A DNA stretch of 64,000 nucleotides from Laburnicola sp. R22_1 (taxonomy: Eukaryota; Ascomycota; Dothideomycetes; Pleosporales; Didymosphaeriaceae), in the NCBI GenBank assembly GCA_014281115.1, contig JACONQ010000021.1:186001-250000 (forward strand), in the 5' to 3' direction. The notes beneath the pieces are model-generated. The model ran no database searches. It saw nothing but the letters and a program-made list of their open reading frames with translations, and was not told the origin of the DNA. This document shows, piece after piece, positions 52,667-62,646 of this stretch. The position numbers and the translations under genes are program-made. Position 1 is the first letter of the stretch, and each line of letters opens with the position of its first letter.

Positions 52667-54848
52667 TCAAGCGACCACGAACCCGACAGCCAGAAGAGCG
52701 AGCATCGCAGCCAGCTGTCTCTGATACGCCTGTACAGACCACGCGTCATTACCATATGGGAGATCATGCTGACTACTGCTTACCGACTCATTATTAGTAT
52801 TCGTCCCGTTTCCCTGCAAAAGTGGCGCCAGAACCGACTCCTCTTGGAAGAACCCGAGGACCACACACGTCCCTGGCGTCTCAGGCAAAGACTCTTTAAG
52901 CATACCCCAGCTACTGAGCGGGCCCTTGGTCCCATATTCTTGACCGATATCCTTCTTCCCAGTCGCCACATCTTTGCTCCAAAAAGTGCGGTCGAAAATG
53001 CGAGCGACAGTCTCGGGCTGATACGTATTGACGGCGTGGCCCGATTGGAAAACGCGCGAAAAGGTGAATTTGCCAAACTGCTTCACGGCTCCGCCATTGT
53101 ACGTCTCGTTCGTGTGGATGTACTCGTAGCCCGCGGCGCTGAAGTCGTCATGCGCGGTGTAGTTCGCTTGGAGCGCGAGACCCTCTGCTGCTGTCCATGG
53201 ACACCGTGCGTCTCGGTCTCCATACACCAATGCGACTTTGATATCGCTTTGGAGCAGATACTCCATGTCGCTCTTGTCGGCTCGAACGACGCCGCCAGTG
53301 CCGACTTCGCTGTTTCCACGGAGGGCCAGGGCGTCCATAACGGTGTTGGATATATAGGTAAAGTTGAGTGGCACGCCCAGAGCTTTCTGCGTCCACTCTT
53401 GATTGAGAAAGGTGTGGACAGGGAAGTAATATGGACATGGGTCACCGCCAGGTATGTCATCCACCAGTTTCACTGCGATGTCGAAGGATGTAAGCTTAAA
53501 GTAATAGTTAGCCTTTTCCCCCTACGGCCACGTCTCAAAGTATGGTGGGATGACATACATGATTCGCTTCCTGTAAAAGGAAAAAGTTTGACATGCAGGC
53601 TGCCGTAGCTTGTTGGCAAAGCTTATTCACCGTGTCATTGTTGCCTCGGGCAAGTGGATCCCCTTGCTTGCCAGCAGCTTGACAGATGGCGACAAGATCT
53701 TGACAACCCCCATCCATGTTGTTGCTCTCCTTGGCTTTGGCATAAAGATCCCGATCAAGGAAATTCCCGTAGGTGTTGTTGTAGGCAAACTCAGGGTAGT
53801 ACGGCACGGCTAAACCAAAGTCGATGAACCCATTGGTGACGCCGATGTTGTCCACGATCCATTCACGTAGGGGAGAATCAGCATCGGACTCTTTGAATTT
53901 TCGATCGAACTGCGCGCCGGTCGCTGGCGCCCACAGTCCTCCGGCCTAAAGAACATCAGCGCCCAGAAGCACGAGTGCAGCCAGCATTACGTACCGAATT
54001 TCCCCATATTCCGATTTTCTTGTTGCTCGATCTGTACTCCGGAAACCTAGCATCAGACCTCGTTAGTGATGCCTCTAAGGTGGTGATGTTTTTCTGTCAA
54101 ATACTCACTGCGTCAACCAATGCTCGGCGAAATGCCAAAGAGCCTGTGCGCTCGAGATTGTCGTATTCGTCGTCGACCACGGAATTGGGTCCGTGTACGT
54201 ACCCTGACCAAAAGTCGCATTCTGCGGGGCGACAACTCCTTCATAGGCGCTCAGAGGAGTTATCGTTCCCTCGATTGCATCGTAGGTTCCATTGATCAAT
54301 GATGTGTAAGAGAACCCCGCACCAACGGGCTGATCGATGTAAAGCATATTCACGTTGTTGTTCAGAGACCATGGATTCAGAGTGGTACTGTTAGCATCCA
54401 GATTCACATAGCAGGGCCCTCCCTCGCCGCTCATCGCGGTGAAAGCTGAGCTCTCTCCGGGTCCACCGGCGAGATATATGCCAAGAGGCGCATTTTCGGG
54501 GTCGTTTCGAGCCTCGAAGAAGAGGAAGTACGTGTGGATGTCGAAATCGAAGTGTAAATCGTACAAGGCACTATGCGGGAGGTGCACGAAGCCGGAGAAT
54601 GATTTGACTCCCGGTGTAGTCTCGCAAAGGTCGGTCTAGGAAACAGTCTTTCAGCCTTGGTTCAGTCAGTGTATACGCGAGACACACACCTCTTTGTACG
54701 TGATCTTTACATTTGGGTCTACTTTCGAAGTGACGACTGTCAAATCGGTGGGAAGAGCCGGGAACTGAGCATCTGTGCTACCAGTAAGGAAGAAGACAGC
54801 CGCAAGAACGACTAACATGTTCGAGCGAAGCCGAATTGCTAGCTGCAT
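52667..54848 (-). CDS. Serine carboxypeptidase S10 (carboxypeptidase S1 type), GPI-anchored
   Basis: Five exons: 54848-54690, 54635-54109, 54046-53995, 53945-53559, 53494-52667; 650 aa. An in-frame ATG at 54,908 would add 20 residues before the hydrophobic signal; I prefer 54,848. Residues about 11-28 form the signal peptide. Family blocks are the LGIYLAGGPGESSAF oxyanion region, MLYIDQPVGAGFSY, then the nucleophile motif GNS at the exon 3/4 junction followed by AGGLWAP, VALVYGDRDARCPW with the catalytic Asp, and VFQSGHAVNTYQPE with the catalytic His. Many N-glycosylation sites. The last 15 residues are hydrophobic after a Ser-rich stretch, as for a GPI signal. It would trim C-terminal residues from peptides at the cell surface. 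The fourth intron uses an AAG acceptor and is less certain. Confidence 0.88.
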
Positions 54849-54908
54849 GAGATTGTATGGAGAATAACGAGTGCGTTCAGGATATATCAATGTGGAAGAG
54901 GAAGACAT

Positions 54909-55407
54909 GAGTGCTTTATATGTTCACGCCCGTCCTACCATAGGTAGGCTCTGCAATTTTCCATGATGCTCTCAGCCCCATTGAAGTCCGTTCGTAGTTC
55001 TAACAAGAACACTGGCCAAGGCACCATCGCCATTTCGCTCGTCGTGGAAGCTAATTCCTCCAGGAAGAATGAGCCATCCCTTCTACCATTGAATGGGTAT
55101 GTGCCAGTTGACCTCGCCTTATTCGTACCGAAGGTACTGTAGAGGCTGAACAGTTTTTGGCTACCTCGTGAACGCTAACTGACATGGGTTAGCTATTGAC
55201 CAGGGTTTGTTTCCGCAATTGGGGGCCAAAGAACAACTAGCAACTTGGATTCTTGGTCCCACATATACGTACGCGAGGGGGCTGGGGCAACAATCTTGGT
55301 AAGATGGTCCCAGAAACTGCCTATATATCCAATGTCGACATCACTTCAATTTCTCTAAGCTTGCATACCCTCCACACAAGGGTAAGCGCTCACGAGCATT
55401 CCGCGTC
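54909..55407. other. Divergent promoter region, carboxypeptidase and Zn2Cys6 factor
   Basis: About 500 bp between the divergent starts; no gene. Shared control of the two genes is possible but unproven. Confidence 0.5.
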
Positions 55408-56946
55408 ATGGCTCCACAGTCTCACCAGAAGCTTCTTCGCGTGCAAAGCGCGCGGTCTAGCTTAGGTTGTATGACATGTAAATCCAGGCGTGTCAAGTGC
55501 GATGAAAGCCGACCGCAATGCCAGAGATGCCTCAAAGCACACGTCACTTGTCATTACCAAACAGCCGAGCCGCTTCAGCCACCCAACAAGATCATCATCT
55601 ACGTTGTTCCAAGGCCGCTACAGGAAAACCCCGACCTTGTCCAATCTGAAAGAAGATCATTGCACTACTTCCGGTGCAGAGCCGCGCTCCAGATGGTTGC
55701 ACCATTCCATTCAAGGCTGTGGACCGAACACATCTTTCAGCTCGCTCAGGAGTACGGTTTCATTTTGTCGGCTGTCGTTGCGCTCAGCAGCATGCACGAA
55801 TCCTTCTCCCAGGAGGGCAACTCTCGCGAAAGATACCGAGACGATGCGATCCATCACTATAACAAAGCCATGAGAGAAATATTCCAGGCCCGTCAGTCTG
55901 AGCCGTCAGTAACCGCCGTCCTCGTTGCCAGTATTGTCTTCTACTCGCTGGAGTGTCTGCGAGGCAGCTTCTATCGCGCCCTGCAGCACATCCAATCAGG
56001 AGTGAAAATCATAAGCCAAAGACGGCAGCGCTCACCCCAAGACTCGCATCAGCAGTCGTTGCTTTCGGAATCCCTGGACCGAGACTTCCTTGCTCTCCAA
56101 AACCACATTATGGAGCTCGGGCATCCGCGCATATCTAGAGCATATGATGCAATCCGTAGTTTTGACCCGCCTATTCCGGCTCGATTCGAATCCGTCGACG
56201 ACGCTCTGTATTACTTACAGATAGTATACAACGAATGCCATTGCTTGTTTGATTACTATGGGAATCTTACACAAGCAGGCAATATATCATCTGAAATTCT
56301 ATCCAACGATATCGGGGCCCGGTATGAAAAGGTGTGCCAGAAGCTCAGCCAATGGAGTTTGGCATTTACCAACCTCGATGGATCACTTACTAGACCTCGT
56401 GATGTCACGGAGCGTCAAGCTTTTTCGATATTACGGATTTACTACTCCGCTCTAAAGGTCATGCTCGACAACGTCTTTTCTGGAGACTGCTTCAACAGAT
56501 ACGACGCAGACGTTGCGAGGATATTAGAAGAAGCCGAAATCTTCCTCAACAGCCAAGATAAGGACATGCAGGCATTCTCGCTTTCTTTCGGGGTCATTGC
56601 GCCACTCTTCATGTTGGCGTGGCGCGGCAACTACGCTCCTGCTCGGGATAAGAGCTTGGGGTTATTGAGTGCAAATAGGAGACGGGAGGGAATCTGGGAC
56701 AGTCAAACCGTAGTGCAACTTGCACAGCGGGTTATAGCGTTCAAATCTCGTATGGAAGCGATGGGATGTGGTGGTTTTGTAAACATTTTCCACATCAGCT
56801 TCGTGTCCGAGACGGCGTGTCAGATGGACATCGTGGTCAACGAGTCCTCGGCGCCATTGGACGTGGGATTGGGGTTTGAAAATTGGCCAAAGGAGCGTAA
56901 ACATGTTGAGATTGTGTACTTTGATCCTATCCAGCTATTTGACTAG
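55408..56946 (+). CDS. Zn(II)2Cys6 transcription factor
   Basis: Single exon, 512 aa. The binuclear zinc cluster lies at residues 21-48 with spacing CX2CX6CX6CX2CX6C (Cys21, 24, 31, 38, 41, 48) and a KSRRVKCDESRPQC core. A short linker leads to a C-terminal region of helices like the fungal-specific regulatory domain: LVASIVFYSLECLRGSF near 170-190, FSILRIYYSALKVML near 335, and SLSFGVIAPLFMLAWR near 390. This is a nuclear DNA-binding regulator, targets unknown. It is divergent from the S10 carboxypeptidase gene. Length is normal for the group. Confidence 0.93.
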   Translation: MAPQSHQKLLRVQSARSSLGCMTCKSRRVKCDESRPQCQRCLKAHVTCHYQTAEPLQPPNKIIIYVVPRPLQENPDLVQSERRSLHYFRCRAALQMVAPFHSRLWTEHIFQLAQEYGFILSAVVALSSMHESFSQEGNSRERYRDDAIHHYNKAMREIFQARQSEPSVTAVLVASIVFYSLECLRGSFYRALQHIQSGVKIISQRRQRSPQDSHQQSLLSESLDRDFLALQNHIMELGHPRISRAYDAIRSFDPPIPARFESVDDALYYLQIVYNECHCLFDYYGNLTQAGNISSEILSNDIGARYEKVCQKLSQWSLAFTNLDGSLTRPRDVTERQAFSILRIYYSALKVMLDNVFSGDCFNRYDADVARILEEAEIFLNSQDKDMQAFSLSFGVIAPLFMLAWRGNYAPARDKSLGLLSANRRREGIWDSQTVVQLAQRVIAFKSRMEAMGCGGFVNIFHISFVSETACQMDIVVNESSAPLDVGLGFENWPKERKHVEIVYFDPIQLFD

Positions 56947-57213
56947 GTTCTTGCGTGGTGTGAATCGTTATAAAGAGGTTCGGATTCTCGTATCTTGGGT
57001 TGTTTTGTCGCGTCATTCGTAGCAAACAAGTATAAATTCCGCAATCCGTATTTCTTCCGACACCAGCACGATCCGTTCCTCATCATCTTCCTCGACGGGC
57101 CACATTGCTCCCACAGGTCTCGCTCCACAACAACCTGCCTACACCTCTCCCTTGCGTCCTTCAACGACGCATTGAACACTCTAGCAATATAAAGTTCAGC
57201 GCCTCCATCCACC

Positions 57214-57659
57214 ATGGCCCAAAGCCAAATCAGTACCGAACCGGTACAATGCAGCGCCTCATTTCCCCAATGTCCCTTCGGCTCCTTCTGCTCTAACGCC
57301 AAACCCGATCTACCCGGAACCTGTGAGCCTCACTTCTGCGATGGAGGCGCTTGTCCCTCAAATTCAACCTGCGACTACACGGGTAGTGGCCGCGCCTCCA
57401 TGGAGGGATACTGCATCCCGAATCTGTGCAACATGACATGGAGAGCACGGCGCAGTGTCCACAGGGCTAGATCTGCGATACGACGGGCGTGGACCTACAT
57501 GTACATGTTGCTAATAATCCAGGGAAGTGTGCGAGGTAGATTCGTGGGACCAGGGGCCATTGGGGTGGGAGTGTGATATGCATGGTGTGGATATGAATGT
57601 GGCGGATTCTCAAGGCGTTTGTGTGGACCTAAGTAATCCCCGCATCACGTGCTACTAGC
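57214..57659 (+). pseudogene. Cys-rich small protein gene, probably broken
   Basis: The first 70 codons encode a Cys-rich protein with regular spacing (CSASFPQCPFGSFC, CEPHFCDGGACPSNSTC, GYCIPNLC). Past 57,436 the Cys pattern continues in another frame (QCPQG, then TAG, then ICDTTGVD), and then in the first frame-set again (GWECDMHGVD, GVCVD) to a stop near 57,659. One missing base and one C-to-T stop would account for the break; unrecognised introns are the alternative. No signal peptide at the first ATG. Family not recognised. Confidence 0.5.
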
Positions 57660-57673
57660 CGCCCTGGCCACCC
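57641..57673 (+). repeat. Shared 33-bp motif, copy 2
   Basis: CGCATCACGTGCTACTAGCC followed by GCCCTGGCCAC; matches 52,269-52,301. It overlaps the end of the broken Cys-rich gene. Confidence 0.7.
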
Positions 57674-57781
57674 GTTCAATCAGAACCACGACAATGTTCA
57701 TGACAAGAACCTTGCTCCCCAACCTCCAAGCTCCAACGTGTATCAATTCAACTCCGCGCTCGCCGATTGAATTCCAACAAG

Positions 57782-58402
57782 ATGTCCAACCCGGCAATCT
57801 CCGCTTGCAAATTCGTGGGGACAATAAGTCTAGGACTGCTCACGGTACGTCGCTCTTACCCGCCACTCCATTTCGGAGCTCCCATGTCGCGCCATCGTCC
57901 CTTCTGAAGCTTCCAAGAGGACCACCGCGACAGACACAAGCATCAACACGACACTAACAACGCCCAGGGCATCTCCGCCTCCCTCTCCACGACGGCGCTC
58001 CCCGCGCTCCTCACCCTCCCAACCGCCGTAACCGCCCGCTCAACACACACCTACCTCTCGTCCAAGACGCGCCTCCTCTCCTCGTACCTCCGCCACATCA
58101 CGACCTTCACCCTCTTCTCCGCATACCTGCTGTCGCCGCGTCGTTTCCGCCATCCGTACCTCCTCTACACGTCCATTTTTACCTTTATGTCGGGTCCCGG
58201 CGTCGACTTCGCGGTCGCCTTCCGGGAGGGGAAGAACGAGCAGCGGGCGCTGTTGGATTTGGAGGCGCAGGGGGATGATGTCAATGGCGAGGAGGTGCGG
58301 CATGCTGTGGAGCGGATGCGGTTTACGGAGAGTGTGAGGGCGGTTATTTCGGGGCTGGCGTTTGCGATGGGGGTTGTGGGGATTTGGGGGGATGGTGCGT
58401 AG
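57782..58402 (+). CDS. ATG33: Small hydrophobic protein, probable autophagy-related Atg33
   Basis: Two exons, 57782-57844 and 57968-58402, joined in phase 0 over a 123-nt intron (GTACGT...CCCAG); 165 aa. The N-terminus CKFVGTISLGLLTGISASLS is a first membrane span. A second lies near 63-80 (LRHITTFTLFSAYLLSP), and a last near 145-160 (AVISGLAFAMGVVGIW) before the end WGDGA. Between spans two and three is an acidic, soluble stretch. This short multi-span layout and the opening and closing motifs match what I remember of Pezizomycotina Atg33, a mitochondrial outer-membrane protein needed for mitophagy in yeast. Sequence conservation in this family is low, so the name is tentative. Confidence 0.6.
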
Positions 58403-59254
58403 TTTACGCCATGGAAGTTCTTCGACAATTTGTCTGGGCTGCGCGGAAAGAAGTGCCTGATGCGTGTGTGTTGGGGGTGGGGGGTTTATGTAGATGGCCT
58501 AGCGCGAGGGCTACGCTTCTGCTATGATTGGGTGATGGGCTTGGGGTTGTGGGTGCTTGTGGAGGTGCTGGTTGGTGGACTCTCCTGTCGGGTTTTGATG
58601 TATCGTGTACTGGAATCGTATACCATTCAACTCCATCTTTTCTAACTGTAGCACTGAACTCTCAACCACGCGGACAGTTTATTTCGCACAGGAAAGAATT
58701 CATACCGGTAATAATATGCGCAGAAAATAAAAGCAACACCCCCACACACAGCCCGTTAATACTACCTGCCTGTCCTTGACTTAACTACAGTCTTTAATAT
58801 ACCATCATACCAAGATGCAGAAACACGTACCAGCAGCCGTCCTCATAGAAGATCCACACACGCAGCGGCCACCAAACCTAAAAGTGTTCCAACTTCATTT
58901 TGGTATTTGGAGATGGAGTGTCGTCTTCAGAGCGGTGGGGACGAGGACAGTATTGTGATCTAGATATGGGAGTTGGCGTAGGTTTGTCTTCTCTTGGTGC
59001 GTGTGGGGGAAATGTGGGGACGTTTCTACCTTCTTGAACAAACTATTCTTCTCATAACACAATTCTCGATGCTACAAGCGACATTTAAGACGGCGTGTCA
59101 GTTATGTCTTTTCTTTTCACTCAGTTCGGCGAGGTTTGCGGGTTTGTTGTCGTCTTAGAGGTCTGGTGGGATTTGCGGGAGTTTGGACTGTCTATAAGTC
59201 TGGTGACTCTAAGATTAAAGAAGAGAGTGGCTGGGTTAGAAGGGGATAGTGCGT
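58403..59254. other. Intergenic, no gene supported
   Basis: About 850 bases of G/T-rich and then A-rich sequence. Nothing recognisable. Confidence 0.5.
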
Positions 59255-60500
59255 CGTGGTTGTTGAGGGGATATTAGAGACTCTAGTAGAGTAGAGAATT
59301 TTGCTGATATATGAGTTGGGGAAATACTTGGGGCTTTTTTTGTAGACCTTTTCCTGCGTGTAAGTATTTTATATGGGGAACGCACTACGTAGAGATCGTG
59401 CGTCAAAGCTTGCAGCGGCAATGTTCGCTCCAGCATCGAGCAACTTTTTGGTGATAAAATCTGAGACTGTACATACTGGCCAAATGCAGGGGAGTGAGGC
59501 CTTGATTGTCTACTTGGTTGACATTGTCTACGTATGAAAGCAGCAAATCAAGGACGGTAGAATATCTCAGAGGAGAAAAAGGCTGACAAGTAAACGGAGG
59601 TGATGAGGCCAGGGTGTGGAGAGCGGTCCGTTCGCAGTTGTTTTGTTGGTCTGGATGGATCCCCAATTCCAGAAGCTGCTTTGCTAGAGAAATGTATTAA
59701 GGTCCATGATACGGGTCTAGTACACTTAATCGAGAAGCAAGCTCGTGCATGAGGGTGTTGCCATGGTAGTCGACCGCATGCACATCTACCTAGGTAGACC
59801 CTTCATGAGCAAGTAATCGAATCGAGTTACAACTCTTTCATTGTACGCGAAGGTTTGTGATCCTGATCCTTAGTGGGAAGAGACGGCAACATGCAAGAGA
59901 GTTCGTCCATTGAAATCGCGGACGTTAAGATCTGCGCCTCGCTCAAGTAACGCTTGGATATCATGGCAGCGTCCCGTAAAGCCCTCTACCACTGCCCGAG
60001 ACAAAAAGTCTTGCCAGTCATATCTTTTGCATTTATATCGCCCCCAGCCTGTAGTAAAGCTTTCAATATTTTTGCTGAAGACCCTCCTCGGTGCATGTGT
60101 AGGTCTAGTAGTGGCGTCCCGCGAAGGCGATTTCGCTCGTTGGGGTCTGCACCTGTATCGAGGAGCGCATCTATGATCATAGTGTCTCTGCTGCGCCTTT
60201 CGAGTGCAATATGCAGCGGCCCATTCCCCTGCTTATCTTTGATAGTAAGGTCTGGAAGGTATTCCAGAAGCTTCAGGACCACATTGTCTGTGCGATTACC
60301 TTTGAGCAATGAAAGTATAGGCGATTGTCCTTCATGCGAGATTTTTGTTGATGTCGGCATGGCCCTCCTCAACTAACAAGCTGATCGACTCTGGCGACTC
60401 TGCGCCATGTAATGGTGCAAGTCCTGCGTGGTCCACGGCGTTGGCATCGGCACCAGCATCAGGGCTTCCACCGTAGCGTAGTACAGTACAGTGGACCCCT
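59255..60500 (-). pseudogene. Ankyrin-repeat protein gene, broken and truncated
   Basis: Ankyrin repeats can be read on the minus strand in successive frames. 60,480-60,350 has ADANAVDHAGLAPLHGAE; 60,350-59,990 has KDKQGNGPLHIALERRS, DTGADPNERNRLRGTPLL and QAGGDINAKDMTGKT; 59,985-59,880 has LLERGADLNVRDFNGRTLLH; 59,666-59,400 has VDNQGLTPLHLASM. Frame changes fall at short A and T runs (near 60,350 and 60,008), and stops interrupt later parts. The 5' end is lost at transposon element B (60,534). Ankyrin repeats bind proteins; any specific role is lost. A few introns could explain some of the breaks. Confidence 0.65.
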
Positions 60501-60533
60501 ATCGCTCTACGCTACAGTTTGTATAAGACCCTA

Positions 60534-62644
60534 ACGTGTCTGTGCGCGTGCCGAGCCACTTCGCGTGACGAGCCACCCAACACCATAACAGCTTATGCAA
60601 AAATGAAGCTATAGAGCCACCCACAATTAATATTATTACAGGATTTTCTAGAGGGGCACTAAATAGATCCTTGCGATTAATTTGCACTATTTATATCTGT
60701 CTGGAAGCTTGACGTTGCGGCCGCGACGTGTAGAGACGGTTGGGGCAGCAGATGCGCCCTCTGAGGACTCCTCAACATCTGAAGCATCAACAACACGTTT
60801 CTGACGTTTTCTGCTCTGTAGAGATGGCTGAGAGGCCTTCCTCTTACCCTTTTTAGATGACTGTAGAGCTTTTTTTGCGTCGCGGGCAGACTTCTGGGCA
60901 GCGCGCTGAGCTGCCTTTTTAGCTCTCTCCTTCTCTCTTGCCTCCTTCGCTGCCTCTCGCGCAGCACGCTTTTCCTGCTGGATTTTCTCCTTGTATAGTC
61001 TAGCTGCCTTCTTTAGCTCTGCTGTCTCTGCTTTTTGAAGCTGCTGCTCCTTATCCTCCTGCTCCTTGATAGATTGACGGACACGTGCCTCTCTCACCTT
61101 CCTAGGTGACCAGAACACTGACCCACTGTGATACTCCTTGCGCTGTTGGAGATCTAGAGCTTTGCCCTTCTTCTTACGCTTCTGCTTTGTAGACAGTGCC
61201 TCCCTAAGCCCATCAATATCGTGGTGGAGTAGCTCATTTTGAACAGATAGATGGTGGAGCGATTGACGAAGCTTCTGCGTATCCTTACTACTCTGATCCT
61301 TAACTGCAGAGCGTACGAGCCTATCCACCTTTCTCCAATCATGATCGCTCAGTAGGGATGAGGAGCTTTCTCTTGATTCTTGAGATCTAGTGAATCTATC
61401 GAGGATTGGATCAGGATCAGGTGGTGATATGCCTGTTGCTCTAAAAGAGCTAAGGATTGTTGATTCCTTGAAGGAGGCCTGCCATGCCTTCCAGAATAGT
61501 GGGAAGAAATTGCCCTTCTTAATAGAAACTAGGCCTTGGCCTGCGTTGAGGTATTTCGAGAGCTCGGCTGAGTAGGCAGTTGATAGAGGCTTGAACATTG
61601 CAACGTTAAGTGGCTGAAGCGTATGAGTTGAATGAGGAGGCAGGATAGCAAGCAGGATCCTATGCTTATCACAGTAGTCGATGAAATCCATTGTAATGTG
61701 GGATCTATGGCCGTCTAGGATTAGGAGCCGATATGCTCGTCGAGTCTTCTCTTTTGTACAGCGATCGAATACCTGTTCAAGCCAGGCAAGACCAATATCG
61801 TTGTTCGTCTAGCCAGAGGGTGATGAGGTGATAAAGACTTCATGTTCTCCTGCCTTGATGTCTTCTACCCAGGCTGATTGGATGCCTTTGTTGGCAGCCT
61901 TATAGATCAGGCTAGGAGGCAGAGCAGATCTATTGGCGCATATACATGCTAGGAGCGTGATCCACGCGCGGTTTCCATCCTGGAGTGATGCCTAACCTCC
62001 TTCTTCTCCCACATTCGTCGGCTGAATATTCTCTTTGATCTGCCAACAACACCGATTATAAAGCCTTTCTCATCCATATTGTAGGTATGACGAGGATCTA
62101 TTTGATATTGATTGATCTTGTCATGTAGGAGCTGAAAGTAGAGGCGATATTTATCCCCTGAATCAGCTTTGTGGCGATTGCTGTCCATGCCGACTGTCCA
62201 TTGCGAGATAAGATGAATGCTGTGTCGGTTGATAAAGCGGGTAACCCAGCTCTCGCTGACTGCCTCCTTGGCTACTGTAGAGGCGAAATTTCGTACCATC
62301 TCCCTAGTAGGTGGTATATGTCTCTCTGTGAGTCCTTTGATATATTTTACAAGCTCCTGCTCTTGCTGTGGGTTGAGTTTCTGCTGGTTGATGTTCTTGG
62401 CTTCATTTGGTGCCTGAACGCGCTTGTGTCTTCGGGATAACGTAGTTCGATCTACACCGTAGGTGGCAGCAATATTTCTGTACGAAAATGATTCCCCTGG
62501 ATTTAAAGATTCAATAGCTGCAATCGCATCCTCGATTGCCCCCATATTGGTGGAGTTATGACGCGTCAAATTCAGGCGATTATTTAGCGTTTTGGTGTTG
62601 GGTGGCTCGGCACGCGAAGTGGCTCGGCACGCGCACAGACACGT
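60534..62644 (-). mobile_element. Pogo-like DNA transposon B, 2,111 bp
   Basis: Ends start ACGTGTCTGTGCGCGTGCCG and form about 55-bp inverted repeats ending in CACCCAACACCA. Each contains a repeated GCCGAGCCACTTCGCGTG-type word. TA duplications lie at 60,532-60,533 and 62,645-62,646. Closely related to element A but far less decayed. Confidence 0.93.
60687..62545 (-). pseudogene. Element B transposase, one frameshift and one stop
   Basis: The start ATG at 62,545 (MGAIEDAIAAIESL) begins an HTH-psq plus Tc5-type HTH region and NMDEKGFIIGVVGRSKR. The frame shifts near 61,990, and a TAG replaces a tryptophan codon at about 61,811 (G-to-A, RIP-like). From about 61,800 to the end at 60,687 the frame is open: DDE core (LLILDGHRSHITMDFIDYC, PPHSTHTLQPLN), then a Lys/Glu/Ala-rich coiled-coil and a basic tail. 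Otherwise as element C's transposase. Confidence 0.88.
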
Positions 62645-62646
62645 TA

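Noticed and set aside
58040..58428. Minus-strand frames opposite the ATG33-like gene
   Set aside because: Shadows of the spliced plus-strand gene, which has conserved membrane segments and clean GT-AG ends.
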